The notes under the pieces: model-generated
Database searches by the model: none
What the model saw: only the letters and a program-made list of their open reading frames with translations
What the model was told of the DNA's origin: nothing
Assembly: GCA_902779125.1 (NCBI GenBank)
Contig: CACZAC010000018.1
Location: 30,426-94,425 of the forward strand
Direction: 5' to 3'
From: an uncultured Bacteroidales bacterium
GTDB lineage: Bacteria > Bacteroidota > Bacteroidia > Bacteroidales > Muribaculaceae
Length of the DNA: 64,000 bases
Made by a program: the position numbers and the translations under genes
In this document: in pieces, positions 16,663 to 25,439 of the stretch
Position numbering within the stretch: position 1 is the first letter of the stretch
Layout of the letters: every line of letters starts with the position of its first letter

Positions 16663-18695
16663 TTCATCATACCCCCAACGGAATACCGGCACTATGCCAT
16701 GAGGAAGCCCTGACGGGCATTAACACCATGGGAGCAACAATCTATCCGCAACAGATAGGACAAGCATGCTCGTTCAACACGCAATTGGCCGAACTCAAGA
16801 CCCGTCAAACTGGTACAGCCATGAGAAAAATGGGTGCTGTTCTTGCCCTCTCGCCAATGGTCGATGTGTGCCGTACTCCCAGTTTCAATCGTCTTGAGGA
16901 ATCCTATGGTGAGGATGCTTATCTGTCGGCTGCGATGGGAACGGCTTTTGTCAAGGGTATGCAGCAAGGCGACCTCAAGAAAGGTGTAGGAGCTTGTACC
17001 AAGCATTACCTAGGATATGGCGGTGGTGGCGATGCCGACGAGAAGGAACTTATGGAAGAGATACTGTTACCTCATGAGGCTATCATCCGACTTGCGGGCA
17101 GCCACGTAATCATGCCGGGCTATCATGCCGTTCATGGAGTCAATTGTGTAGCTAATGCCGAGATTTTGCAGGATATCTTGCACGGTTATCTCGTTTTTGA
17201 TGGCATGGTGGTGAGCGATTATGGCTCTATCGATCAGATTCCAGAACTCACCGACCCCGTCCAAAAGGCCGCGACAGCCATAAATGCGGGCAATGATGTG
17301 GACTTCCCCACCGGCAACTGCTACCAGTACTTACAACAAGCTATTAATCAAGGCCTTGTGAGCCCAGACACCCTTGAACGGGCTGTAAAAAACGTGTTGC
17401 GCCACAAGATGCGTGCCGGTCTGTTTGATAAGAACCCATACCTTTACAGCAAGGAGCAGATTACACTCGATACGCCAGAGGAGCGACAAACAGCCTATGA
17501 TATCGCTACCCAGTCGGTGGTTCTACTGGAGAATAACGGCATCCTGCCGCTCAAGGACGCAAAGAACATACTCTTGACAGGTCCCAATGCCAACACCATG
17601 TGGGCCATGTGTGGCGATTACTCCTTCCCGGCCATGTCCTATTTCTGGAAAAAGATGGAAAGCGGTTACGAGCATCCTCATATCGTGACCTTGCTTGAGG
17701 GTATGCAGGACCACAAGGCAGAGGGCGTGAATATCCTTTATTCACGCGGCTGCGACTGGACCGAAGAAGTCGAAACCAAATATGACAAGAATGGCGACCC
17801 GCGTTCATGGGAATACGGACTGCTGCACCGCAAGGTGGACGCAGGGGAAACCGCCGATAAGGCTGAAGCGTTGGATATGGCACGACGTAGTGATGTCATC
17901 GTGGCTGCCGTCGGCGAGAACGTGATGCTTTGTGGCGAGAATCGCGACCGTCAAGGCCTTAGATTGCCTGGCCTCCAGCAACAATTTGTCGAGGAACTGC
18001 TGGCCACAGGAAAGCCAGTCGTACTTGTTGTGTTCGGTGGTCGCGCTCAAGTCATCTCGGACATCGCCGACCGTTGCGCTGCCGTCATTCAAGCATGGTA
18101 TCCGGGTGAAGAAGGCGGTCATGCAGTGGCCGACATCCTATACGGGAAGGTCTCTCCCTCAGGTAAGCTGTCTGTCAGTTATCCCAAAACAGAGGTCTAT
18201 GAGCCATTGTGCTACAACTATAGTGATAAACCCGATCCTCGCGTACAGTGGCCCTTCGGCTACGGTTTGAGCTATACCACATTTGAATACAGCGACCTGA
18301 AGATCGAAGGTGATTTCTCAACGGCCTCTCCGAGCGTCAACCTTTCGTTTGTGGTTAATAACACTGGAAAAATGGCTGCAGATGAAATCGCACAGGTCTA
18401 TCTTTCCCCCACCAGCAGCAATCAGCCCCTTCGCCCGATTCAATTACAGGGTTTTGCCCGTGTGTCGCTCAATCCCGGCGAGAGCAAGACCGTCAAAATA
18501 AAGATTTATACCGAACAGTTCGGCTACTACAGCCACGAAGGCCAACGCCAGTGGAATATCGCCCCAGGCTCATACATTGTGAAAGTTGGAGCTTCGTCGG
18601 CCGATATCAGGCTGCAACAAACTGTTGCCCTGAATGGCGAGCCCGTCACCAAACCGCTAAGAGAGCATTACTTCTCGGAAACGATTATTGATTAA
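16638..18695 (+). CDS. GH3 family glycoside hydrolase, main part (lacks signal peptide)
   Basis: 685 residues covering nearly all of a GH3 enzyme. The TIM-barrel domain starts AVQDWLIHHTPNGIPALCHEEALTG. The nucleophile Asp is residue 194 of this fragment in GMVVSDYGS. The second alpha/beta domain runs about 290-540, and a fibronectin-III-like C-terminal domain about 580-670 (VVNNTGKMAADEIAQVYLSP). It likely cleaves beta-linked glucosides or xylosides released from plant glycans. The secretion signal and the first ~45 residues are encoded in another frame at 16426-16662. The ATG at 16638 is therefore probably not a genuine start. Confidence 0.9.
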   Translation: MAAVQDWLIHHTPNGIPALCHEEALTGINTMGATIYPQQIGQACSFNTQLAELKTRQTGTAMRKMGAVLALSPMVDVCRTPSFNRLEESYGEDAYLSAAMGTAFVKGMQQGDLKKGVGACTKHYLGYGGGGDADEKELMEEILLPHEAIIRLAGSHVIMPGYHAVHGVNCVANAEILQDILHGYLVFDGMVVSDYGSIDQIPELTDPVQKAATAINAGNDVDFPTGNCYQYLQQAINQGLVSPDTLERAVKNVLRHKMRAGLFDKNPYLYSKEQITLDTPEERQTAYDIATQSVVLLENNGILPLKDAKNILLTGPNANTMWAMCGDYSFPAMSYFWKKMESGYEHPHIVTLLEGMQDHKAEGVNILYSRGCDWTEEVETKYDKNGDPRSWEYGLLHRKVDAGETADKAEALDMARRSDVIVAAVGENVMLCGENRDRQGLRLPGLQQQFVEELLATGKPVVLVVFGGRAQVISDIADRCAAVIQAWYPGEEGGHAVADILYGKVSPSGKLSVSYPKTEVYEPLCYNYSDKPDPRVQWPFGYGLSYTTFEYSDLKIEGDFSTASPSVNLSFVVNNTGKMAADEIAQVYLSPTSSNQPLRPIQLQGFARVSLNPGESKTVKIKIYTEQFGYYSHEGQRQWNIAPGSYIVKVGASSADIRLQQTVALNGEPVTKPLREHYFSETIID

Positions 18696-18794
18696 TAACC
18701 ATCAGGTTAAGACATCATTGCGCAGGTTGTAATCAGTACCGCGCTAAAAATTGCAGATTGACCAGTCAATCAGACCAGCATATAAATCCATAAA

Positions 18795-18837
18795 ATAACA
18801 AGAAACACAATGATTTATGATTTGTGTTTCTTGTTAT
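18795..18837. terminator. Long AT-rich hairpin between convergent genes
   Basis: Arms 18795-18810 and 18822-18837 pair perfectly over 16 bp with an 11-base loop. It lies between the GH3 gene and the convergent serine hydrolase gene. The stem is AT-rich, so terminator strength is uncertain. The rest of the 160-base gap shows nothing. Confidence 0.6.
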
Positions 18838-18859
18838 AATTGCTGTTCTGGTTGTTTTT

Positions 18860-19972
18860 TTATTGGAATCCTAAAATGCTGTACACCTTGTTGACCATAC
18901 CGAGGCGGTCGATGTCAGGACGGGTTGAGAAGAACAGGAAAATGACATCGCGCTCAGGAATCTTGCCGGCATAGATGGTAAAGCCGCCGTTGTCGCCCAA
19001 GTGATAGACATGGGTGGGATGATTAGGCATGTCCTGAACGAAAAAGCCGTAGCCATAGCCCGTGTGAGGCTGGTAACCGTACTCGGCATCGGCGGGAATC
19101 ATTATCCAAGGATTGTAGGCCAGACGCTTGGTGGCTGCAGTCCACACCTTGTTATCCCGCAAGGCGCGTTCCCAATTCACGAAATCGTTGATGGAACAAT
19201 ACAGGGCGCCATCGGCCTTAGTGCCAAAGAAACTCTCCTCGCCATAGTCATATTCCTGCCAAACGCCCTTGCCGTCACGCACATAGCCATGAGCCAAACA
19301 GGCAATGTTACGGTCGGGCTCAAAATAACGGCAAGTCGTCATTCCGGCTTTGTCAAAGACATTCTTCTGCATATAGGTCTCAAAGGGAATACCTGTAGCG
19401 CGCTCGACAATCTGGTAAATGAGTTGGAACGTCGGGTTGATGTACTCGTATTGTGTACCGGGCTGGAAATTCAAGTGATTGAGCGTGCGCATGTACTGCA
19501 CCGAAGTAACGTCGTTGCTATAGAGCACAAAGTTGCGGTCGTTGCGGGGGCGCGCATCAGGGATGCCCGAGGTGTGGCTCATGATATGATGCAGGGTGAT
19601 GTCCTTGAAGAAGGGTGCCTGGAACTCAGGGAAAAACTTCGACAACGGGTCGTTGAGCGACAGCACCCCCTGCTCGGCAAGTTGGAGCAATGCAACTGCC
19701 GAGAACTGCTTGGACACCGAAGCGATGCAAAAGTTGGTGGCAAACGTCACAGGGGCTTTGGTCACCATATCGGCCAAACCGAAGCAACGGCTGTAGAGCG
19801 TGTCATTGCCCTGCATGATTAACACGGCAGCGCCAGGCTCGTTGGGGTTATTATACACTGCACCGAAAACCTCGTCGATGCGCTTGGTCACGTCATTTTT
19901 CATGTCAACAGCATGGGCGGAGGCAAAAATGGCCATCAACGCCACAATCATTAATATGGTCTTTTTCATCAT
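18860..19972 (-). CDS. Serine hydrolase of the beta-lactamase / penicillin-binding fold
   Basis: About 370 residues with a signal peptide (MMKKTILMIVALMAIFASAHA). The active-site motif SxxK is SVSK (Ser85-Lys88 counting from 19972). A Tyr-containing second motif is in TQYEYINP, and HLGDNGGF stands in place of the KTG box. Class C beta-lactamase-like proteins of this type include esterases and D-aminopeptidases, so antibiotic hydrolysis should not be assumed. An upstream in-frame start at 20005 would overlap the -7 box at 19978-19985, so I take the ATG at 19972 (or 19969). Confidence 0.88.
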   Translation of the reverse strand: MMKKTILMIVALMAIFASAHAVDMKNDVTKRIDEVFGAVYNNPNEPGAAVLIMQGNDTLYSRCFGLADMVTKAPVTFATNFCIASVSKQFSAVALLQLAEQGVLSLNDPLSKFFPEFQAPFFKDITLHHIMSHTSGIPDARPRNDRNFVLYSNDVTSVQYMRTLNHLNFQPGTQYEYINPTFQLIYQIVERATGIPFETYMQKNVFDKAGMTTCRYFEPDRNIACLAHGYVRDGKGVWQEYDYGEESFFGTKADGALYCSINDFVNWERALRDNKVWTAATKRLAYNPWIMIPADAEYGYQPHTGYGYGFFVQDMPNHPTHVYHLGDNGGFTIYAGKIPERDVIFLFFSTRPDIDRLGMVNKVYSILGFQ

Positions 19973-19977
19973 GGCCA

Positions 19978-19985
19978 CAAAGGTA
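19978..19985 (-). promoter_or_regulatory. Bacteroidetes -7 promoter box
   Basis: TACCTTTG on the minus strand, 5 bases before the serine hydrolase ATG at 19972. It implies a very short 5' leader and argues against the start at 20005. Confidence 0.55.
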
Positions 19986-20064
19986 ATGCTTTTCTTTGAC
20001 GTCAATGGCGTACAGTCACAAAAATCTATTCACCATTATCTATTAACAATTCTCTAAAATATTG

Positions 20065-20072
20065 TATCTTTG
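20065..20072 (+). promoter_or_regulatory. Bacteroidetes -7 promoter box
   Basis: TATCTTTG, 23 bases before the ATG of the B3/4-domain gene at 20096. Confidence 0.65.
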
Positions 20073-20095
20073 CACCGATTTTTAAAACGATAGCA

Positions 20096-20770
20096 ATGAT
20101 TCAAGTAAAGATAGACCCGAGGATACTGGAAGCGTGTCCTGAATGCCGCATCGGGCTCATCAGCGCGACCGTCGTCAACGAACCGACGTGCGACGAACTA
20201 TGGGCAGAAATCGAAGCTGCAGCCGAGGACATCAAGCAACGCTACGAATTGCTGGAAATCAACCAGCGCCCCGCTATTGCCGGTACGCGCCACCTCTATA
20301 AATCACTGGGCAAGGATCCCAGCCGTTACCGCGTGTCGAGCGAGGCACTGTGCCGACGCATCATCCGCGGTTTGGGCATCTATCGTCTGACCACACTCAT
20401 CGATGTGGTCAACCTGGTATCCATTAAGAGCGGCTATGCCATCAGCGGACTTGACGGCGACCGCATCGAGGGCGACACCCTCACCATGAGCGTGGGCACT
20501 GCCGATGACGTGTACAACGGCATCGGGCGTGGACTGCTCAACATCGAGGGCATGCCCGTCTATCGTGATGCCAAAGGTCCCATCGCTACCCCAACCAGCG
20601 ACGAGGAACGCACCAAGTTCACCGAACAGACCGTCACCGCTCAAATCAACATCAACGCCTTTGCCCCCGAGATGCCGCTCGAGGAGGCTGTGGAATGGAT
20701 GGCATCGCTGCTCAAGAAGTATGCTCATGCTGTCAATGTAGAAACCAAAATATATGACCCAAACAATTAA
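20096..20770 (+). CDS. B3/4 domain protein (PheRS beta editing-domain homolog)
   Basis: The 224 residues match the free-standing B3/4 domain group related to the editing domain of phenylalanyl-tRNA synthetase beta. Examples are RPAIAGTRHLYKSLGKDPSRYRVSSEALCRRIIRG, IDVVNLVSIKSGYAISGLD and the glycine-rich IGRGLLNIEGMPVYRD. Such proteins may deacylate mischarged tRNA or act on an amino-acid-like substrate, but no activity is established that I know of. It is followed after 12 bases by a Sua5-type gene, which gives the pair a translation-quality flavour. Confidence 0.82.
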   Translation: MIQVKIDPRILEACPECRIGLISATVVNEPTCDELWAEIEAAAEDIKQRYELLEINQRPAIAGTRHLYKSLGKDPSRYRVSSEALCRRIIRGLGIYRLTTLIDVVNLVSIKSGYAISGLDGDRIEGDTLTMSVGTADDVYNGIGRGLLNIEGMPVYRDAKGPIATPTSDEERTKFTEQTVTAQININAFAPEMPLEEAVEWMASLLKKYAHAVNVETKIYDPNN

Positions 20771-20782
20771 CACAACATAATT

Positions 20783-21388
20783 ATGGAAGTATTACAGATT
20801 ATTGAAAAAAACATCAATCAACGCTACATCGATCAGGTGGTCGAGACCCTCAAGGACGGCGGACTCATCATCTACCCTACCGACACCGTGTATGCTCTGG
20901 GCTGTGACGCGCTCAACAACCAGGCCATCGAGCGCATTTGCTCCATGAAGGAGATGAAATCGGCCAAGACCAACCTGTCCATCATCTGTGACGACATCTC
21001 TCAAGTGGCACAGTTCGCCAAGTTTGACAACACCCAGTTCAGACTGATGAAGGCCAACCTGCCTGGTCCATTTACTTTTATCTTCCCCGCCCTGTCGAAA
21101 CTACCCAAGGCATTTAAGGGGCGCCGCACCGTGGGCATCCGTATCCCTGACAACGAGATTGCTTTGTCCATCGTCCGCACACTGGGTGGTCCCATCCTGA
21201 CGACATCGGTGCCTGGAGATGACGAGGACTACCGTTGCGAACCTGGATTGATGGCCGAAGCCTTTGAGTCTCAAGTCGATATCGTCATCGATGCCGGTCG
21301 TGGCCAACTCATGCCCTCGACCATCGTGGACTGCACCGGCGGTGAACCAGAGATTACCCGTCAAGGCAAAGGAAAGCTTGTTAGTTAA
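20783..21388 (+). CDS. Sua5/YciO/YrdC-family L-threonylcarbamoyladenylate synthase
   Basis: The 201 residues have the YrdC fold signature GGLIIYPTDTVYALGCDA, KTNLSIICDDIS, LPGPFTFIFPA and the RRTVGIRIPDN region. The family makes threonylcarbamoyl-AMP from Thr, bicarbonate and ATP for the t6A37 modification of ANN-decoding tRNAs. Some YciO members have other roles, and this one is YciO-sized, lacking the C-terminal Sua5 domain. The stop codon lies inside the heptad repeat at 21384-21425. Confidence 0.85.
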   Translation: MEVLQIIEKNINQRYIDQVVETLKDGGLIIYPTDTVYALGCDALNNQAIERICSMKEMKSAKTNLSIICDDISQVAQFAKFDNTQFRLMKANLPGPFTFIFPALSKLPKAFKGRRTVGIRIPDNEIALSIVRTLGGPILTTSVPGDDEDYRCEPGLMAEAFESQVDIVIDAGRGQLMPSTIVDCTGGEPEITRQGKGKLVS

Positions 21389-21425
21389 TAGTTAATAGTT
21401 AACAGTTAACAGTTAACAGTTAATA
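21384..21425 (+). repeat. 7-base tandem repeat overlapping a stop codon
   Basis: Six heptads in phase: GTTAATA twice, GTTAACA three times, GTTAATA once. The TAA stop of the Sua5-type gene (21386-21388) lies within the first unit. Confidence 0.8.
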
Positions 21426-21448
21426 ATTGATTTTTAATCGTTTAGAGA

Positions 21449-21898
21449 ATGAAAAAGATATTTTTATGCCTGATAGCGCTTATGGCGCTCGTAGCCTGCA
21501 ATAACAAGAGTGAAAACCAGAATGTTGAAGGCAATGAGGCTCAGCCCGAGACCGAGGCGGCTGCCGCTGTCGAGAAGAGCCAGGACGGCTGGATGAAGCA
21601 AACGACCCTCATGGCCAACAAGCCCATGGTCGTTGATTTCTATGCCACCTGGTGCCCTCCCTGCAAGGAGTTGGTGCCCGTGCTTGACCAACTTGAGAAA
21701 AAGTACGAAGGCAAGGTTATTTTCCAGCGCATTGATGTGGACCAAAGACCCGAATTGGCCCAGGAATTCCATATCGATGCCATTCCCATGCTGATGTTTA
21801 TTACACCCAATGGCGAATACAAGGCCATCGTGGGTTATCAGGATGCTCCAGTGATTGATGCACAGATTGTCGAGTTGCTCAATTACAGCGCCAAATAA
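21449..21898 (+). CDS. Thioredoxin-family lipoprotein
   Basis: 149 residues. The lipobox LVAC puts the lipidated Cys at 17, followed by an acidic Asn/Glu-rich linker (18-45) and then a thioredoxin domain with the active site WCPPC (Cys69, Cys72) and the cis-Pro segment IDAIPMLMF. It probably acts as a periplasmic membrane-tethered disulfide reductase or in cytochrome/oxidative-stress functions. It starts 60 bases after the Sua5-type gene. No -7 box was found. Confidence 0.9.
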   Translation: MKKIFLCLIALMALVACNNKSENQNVEGNEAQPETEAAAAVEKSQDGWMKQTTLMANKPMVVDFYATWCPPCKELVPVLDQLEKKYEGKVIFQRIDVDQRPELAQEFHIDAIPMLMFITPNGEYKAIVGYQDAPVIDAQIVELLNYSAK

Positions 21899-21900
21899 AA

Positions 21901-21956
21901 AACTAGGGACCGGGGAGTAAAAACTAGGGATAAAGGACTAGAAACTAGAAACTTTT
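21901..21956 (+). repeat. Degenerate 7-base-period repeat upstream of lpxD
   Basis: Eight heptads can be read in phase, beginning AACTAGG, GACCGGG, GAGTAAA, AACTAGG. They end next to the lpxD promoter. The period is clear but the units have drifted. Confidence 0.6.
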
Positions 21957-21959
21957 TCG

Positions 21960-21967
21960 TACCTTTG
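21960..21967 (+). promoter_or_regulatory. Bacteroidetes -7 promoter box for the lpx cluster
   Basis: TACCTTTG, about 44 bases before the lpxD ATG at 22012. Confidence 0.65.
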
Positions 21968-22011
21968 CGCCCGATTTTGAATTATTAGACTAGTCAATAC
22001 ATAACTACATC

Positions 22012-23034
22012 ATGGAGATTACTGCACAACAACTTGCAGCGATGGTTAATGGTACGGTTGATGGTGATGCCTCGACCGTGATTAACAATTATGCAAAAAT
22101 CGAGGAGGCCACGCCTGGCTGCCTGACCTTTCTCGCCAATCCGAAATACACGCATTTCATCTATACCACCCAGGCATCGGCAGTGCTGGTGCGCAAGGAC
22201 TTTGTGGCCGAGCAAGAGGTCAAGGCTACGCTTATACGTGTGGACGACCCCTATAAAACGCTTGCCGACCTGCTGAACTTTGTAAACAGCCAGCGTCCCG
22301 GCAAACAAGGCATTGAAGACCCCATTCACGTTGGTCAAGGCACTACCCTGCCCGAGGACGTGTATGTCGGTGCATTTGCTTACATCGGCGATGGTGTGAC
22401 CATCGGCAAGAATGTGAAGATTTATCCTCAGGTGTATGTGGGTGACGGCGTGACTTTGGGCGATGATGTCATCCTGTATCCTGGTGTCAAGATTTATCAT
22501 GGCTGCCGCATTGGCAACCGCTGCATCGTGCAGGGCGGTGCTGTCATCGGTGGCGACGGCTTCGGCTTCGCTCCCAAGGAGGACGGCACCTACGAGAAAA
22601 TTTCCCAAGTGGGTATTGTCATCCTCGAGGATGATGTGGAGATTGGTGCCAACACGACCATCGACCGCGCTACCATGGGAGCCACGGTTGTCAAGAAGGG
22701 TGCCAAACTCGATAACCTCATCCAGATTGCCCACAACGTCGAGGTGGGCGAAAGCACCGTGATGGCAGCCCAAGTGGGCGTTGCCGGTTCCACCAAAATC
22801 GGTAAGTACAACATGGTTGGCGGCCAGGTGGGCTTTGCCGGACACATCACTGTTGGCGACAAGAACGGCATCGGCGCCCAGACCGGCGTTGATAACAGCA
22901 TCGGCAGCAACGGCAAGTGGCTGGGAGCCCCCGTACAACCCGCAATGGAATTTGCTCGCCAAGTGGTTTACCTTAAACGTATTGGCGAGATGTACAGCGA
23001 CATCAAAGACCTGAAAAAGAAAATCAACAATTGA
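22012..23034 (+). CDS. lpxD: UDP-3-O-acylglucosamine N-acyltransferase
   Basis: 340 residues: an N-terminal uridine-binding domain (about 1-100, with [14 protein letters not shown]), then a left-handed parallel beta-helix of hexapeptide repeats (about 105-310) and a C-terminal helix. The catalytic His lies in [11 protein letters not shown]. It adds the second 3-hydroxyacyl chain to lipid A precursor in the cytoplasm. It is first of three lipid A genes; lpxC/fabZ starts 44 bases downstream. Confidence 0.96.
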   Translation: MEITAQQLAAMVNGTVDGDASTVINNYAKIEEATPGCLTFLANPKYTHFIYTTQASAVLVRKDFVAEQEVKATLIRVDDPYKTLADLLNFVNSQRPGKQGIEDPIHVGQGTTLPEDVYVGAFAYIGDGVTIGKNVKIYPQVYVGDGVTLGDDVILYPGVKIYHGCRIGNRCIVQGGAVIGGDGFGFAPKEDGTYEKISQVGIVILEDDVEIGANTTIDRATMGATVVKKGAKLDNLIQIAHNVEVGESTVMAAQVGVAGSTKIGKYNMVGGQVGFAGHITVGDKNGIGAQTGVDNSIGSNGKWLGAPVQPAMEFARQVVYLKRIGEMYSDIKDLKKKINN

Positions 23035-23078
23035 ATCCACTAAAGGCTCACAGCTGATAGCATACAGCTTAGAAGATA

Positions 23079-24473
23079 ATGAAACAGACGACACTGAAGA
23101 ACGCCTTTACCGTGAGCGGCAAAGGATTACACACGGGCCAAATGTCAACGGTGACATTCAAGCCTGCCGAAGTGAATACAGGCTATGTGTTCAAGCGCAT
23201 TGACATGGAGGGCCAGCCCACCATCCAGGCACTTGCCGAACACGTTATCGAGACCACCCGTGGCACCGTCATTGCCAGCAAGAGCAACAAGGAAGCCCGC
23301 GTGAGCACTATCGAGCATGCGATGGCCGCCCTGTACGCCGCCGGTATCGACAACTGCCTCATCGAGGTGAATTGCGGCGAGGTACCTATCCTTGACGGCA
23401 GCGCCATCAAGTGGTGTGAGGAAATCGAAAAAGCCGGCATCGTCGAGCAGGAGGCCGAAAAGGAATACTATGTGGTGAAGCAGCGCATCAAGGTCGTTGA
23501 CAAAGAGAGCGGCTCATCACTCATCGTCTTGCCTGATGATGATTTCTCCATCGACTGCATGATTGAGTTTGATTCCCCCGTGCTGGGCAACCAGTTTGCT
23601 TCGCTGACCGACATCCGTCAGTTCAAGAGCCAGATTGCTGCCAGCCGCACCTTTGTCTTTGTGCGTGAAGTACAGCCTCTCATCCAGCTCAATCTCATCA
23701 AGGGCGGTGACCTTGACAACGCTATTGTCATCTATGACTCGCCCATGAAACAGGAGGACCTGGACCACATGGCCGACGTGATGAATGTGCCCCACAAACC
23801 AGCCAACGAACTGGGCTACCTGAACAACAAGCCCCTGGCGTTCAAGAACGAGCCCGCCCGCCACAAACTGCTTGACGTGATGGGTGACTTGGCACTGATT
23901 GGCCGTCCGTTGAAGGGCCGCATCGTCGCTACCCGTCCGGGCCACACCATCAACACCCAGTTGTCCAAGAAAATCCGCCAGGAGTTGCGTTACCAGAATG
24001 TTCAGGCTCCCATCTATGACCCGAACAAGGAACCGCTTTACGACATCAACCAGATACGCAAGATGTTGCCTCACCGCTATCCCATGCTCATGATTGACAA
24101 AATCATCGAGAAGGGCAAGAAACACATTGTGGGCATCAAGAACGTAACGGTCAACGAGCCATTCTTCCAGGGGCACTTCCCTCACGAGCCGGTCATGCCA
24201 GGCGTGTTGCAAGTCGAGGCGATGGCCCAAGTGGGTGGCATTCTGGTGCTGAGCAGCGTGGATGATCCCGAGAACTACTCCACCTATTTCCTCAAGATTG
24301 ACAATGTAAAATTCCGCAACAAGGTTGTGCCCGGTGACACCCTCATCTTCCACCTGTCGCTGATGACGCCCATCCGCCGTGGCACTGCCGTGATGAAGGG
24401 ATACGCATTTGTGGGCGAGAAAATCGTTACCGAGGCCGAATTCATGGCACAAATCGTTAAGAACAAAGAATAA
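23079..24473 (+). CDS. lpxC/fabZ: Bifunctional LpxC deacetylase / FabZ dehydratase
   Basis: A 464-residue fusion. Residues 1 to about 305 are UDP-3-O-acyl-GlcNAc deacetylase, with STIEHAMAALYAAGIDNCLIEV and the zinc/active-site segment HKLLDVMGDLALIGRP. Residues about 320-464 are 3-hydroxyacyl-ACP dehydratase FabZ, with LPHRYPMLMID and the catalytic FFQGHFPHEPVMPGVLQVEAMAQ. This fusion is characteristic of Bacteroidetes. It couples the committed lipid A step with fatty-acid elongation, which competes for the same 3-hydroxyacyl-ACP pool. It lies between lpxD and lpxA. Confidence 0.96.
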   Translation: MKQTTLKNAFTVSGKGLHTGQMSTVTFKPAEVNTGYVFKRIDMEGQPTIQALAEHVIETTRGTVIASKSNKEARVSTIEHAMAALYAAGIDNCLIEVNCGEVPILDGSAIKWCEEIEKAGIVEQEAEKEYYVVKQRIKVVDKESGSSLIVLPDDDFSIDCMIEFDSPVLGNQFASLTDIRQFKSQIAASRTFVFVREVQPLIQLNLIKGGDLDNAIVIYDSPMKQEDLDHMADVMNVPHKPANELGYLNNKPLAFKNEPARHKLLDVMGDLALIGRPLKGRIVATRPGHTINTQLSKKIRQELRYQNVQAPIYDPNKEPLYDINQIRKMLPHRYPMLMIDKIIEKGKKHIVGIKNVTVNEPFFQGHFPHEPVMPGVLQVEAMAQVGGILVLSSVDDPENYSTYFLKIDNVKFRNKVVPGDTLIFHLSLMTPIRRGTAVMKGYAFVGEKIVTEAEFMAQIVKNKE

Positions 24474-24527
24474 TTGAGTATTACAGTTTTCTAATTCGGT
24501 TGAAAGCGAATGCCGCCAACAACCGAA

Positions 24528-24555
24528 AACTGACAACTGACAACTGAAAACTAAA
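24528..24555 (+). repeat. 7-base tandem repeat upstream of lpxA
   Basis: Four heptads in phase, AACTGAC, AACTGAC, AACTGAA, AACTAAA, ending 4 bases before the lpxA ATG. Confidence 0.75.
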
Positions 24556-24559
24556 TAAT

Positions 24560-25333
24560 ATGGATATCCATCAGTTTGCCGTCGTTCACCCTGACGCTAA
24601 AATTGGGGAAAACGTGAAAATCGGTCCGTTTGTGACCATCGATGCCAATGTCGAGATTGGTGACGGCACCATCATCGATAGCGGAGCCGTAGTGCGCAGT
24701 GGTGCGCGCATCGGCAAGAACTGCCATATACATGCCAATGCTGTGGTTGGCGATGTGCCTCAAGACCTGAAGTTCCAGGGAGAAGACACCGTAGCCATTA
24801 TCGGCGACAACACGGTCATCCGTGAGTTTGTCACCATTCACCGCGGCACCGCTTCCAAGGGCAAGACGGTTGTGGGCAACAACTGCCTCATCATGGCCTA
24901 CTGCCATGTGGCACACGATTGCGTGGTAGGTGACCATGTCATCATGTCCAACTCAGCTCAGCTGGCTGGCGAAGTGGTAGCTGGTGACTGGGCCATCATC
25001 GGTGGCGGCGCTCTCGTTCACCAGTTCACCCAGATTGGTTGCCACGTGATGATTCAGGGCGGTGCCCTGGTCAACAAGGACATCCCGCCCTATTGCATGG
25101 CGGCTCGCTACCCCATCGCCTATGAGGGCGTGAACAAGGTGGGCCTGCACCGCCGCGGCTACACCAGCGAACAGATTGATGCCATCGCCGACGTTTATCG
25201 CACCATCTACGACTCGGGTCTCAATATCACCCAGTCACTAGAAGAGGCCGTCAAACTGCCCGCCAGCCCTGAACGCGACATCATCATCGACTTCGTACGC
25301 GCCAGCAAGCGCGGCATCGTCCGTAAGCCCTGA
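24560..25333 (+). CDS. lpxA: Acyl-ACP--UDP-N-acetylglucosamine O-acyltransferase
   Basis: 257 residues of hexapeptide-repeat beta-helix (about 1-185) with the catalytic His in AYCHVAHDCVVGD and the C-terminal helical domain GLHRRGYTSEQIDAIADVYR. It carries out the first step of lipid A synthesis. It is third of the lpxD-lpxC/fabZ-lpxA cluster, preceded by heptad repeats and followed by a strong terminator at 25367-25414. Confidence 0.96.
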   Translation: MDIHQFAVVHPDAKIGENVKIGPFVTIDANVEIGDGTIIDSGAVVRSGARIGKNCHIHANAVVGDVPQDLKFQGEDTVAIIGDNTVIREFVTIHRGTASKGKTVVGNNCLIMAYCHVAHDCVVGDHVIMSNSAQLAGEVVAGDWAIIGGGALVHQFTQIGCHVMIQGGALVNKDIPPYCMAARYPIAYEGVNKVGLHRRGYTSEQIDAIADVYRTIYDSGLNITQSLEEAVKLPASPERDIIIDFVRASKRGIVRKP

Positions 25334-25366
25334 TTATCATCAGACAACCAGGACAACACAAAAATA

Positions 25367-25414
25367 CAACTTGGGCAACATCATTTCACTAATTGTTGCC
25401 CAAGTTGCTTTTTT
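25367..25414. terminator. Rho-independent terminator after lpxA
   Basis: Perfect 13-bp arms 25367-25379 and 25395-25407 are followed by CTTTTTT. An A-rich flank on the left lets it work for the converging TPR gene as well. Confidence 0.88.
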
Positions 25415-25439
25415 ATTACCGTTGATGTCCAGATAGCCC

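Noticed and set aside
18860-19972. Antibiotic-resistance beta-lactamase
   Set aside because: The SxxK fold is shared by esterases and peptidases, the KTG box is replaced by HLGDNGG, and there is no resistance context.
21994-23094. 366-codon open frame opposite lpxD
   Set aside because: It is antisense to an unmistakable LpxD and its product has no domain. It is a shadow of GC-biased hexapeptide-repeat codons. The same applies to long antisense frames at 23517-24536, 29482-30510, 37195-38310 and 50683-51771.
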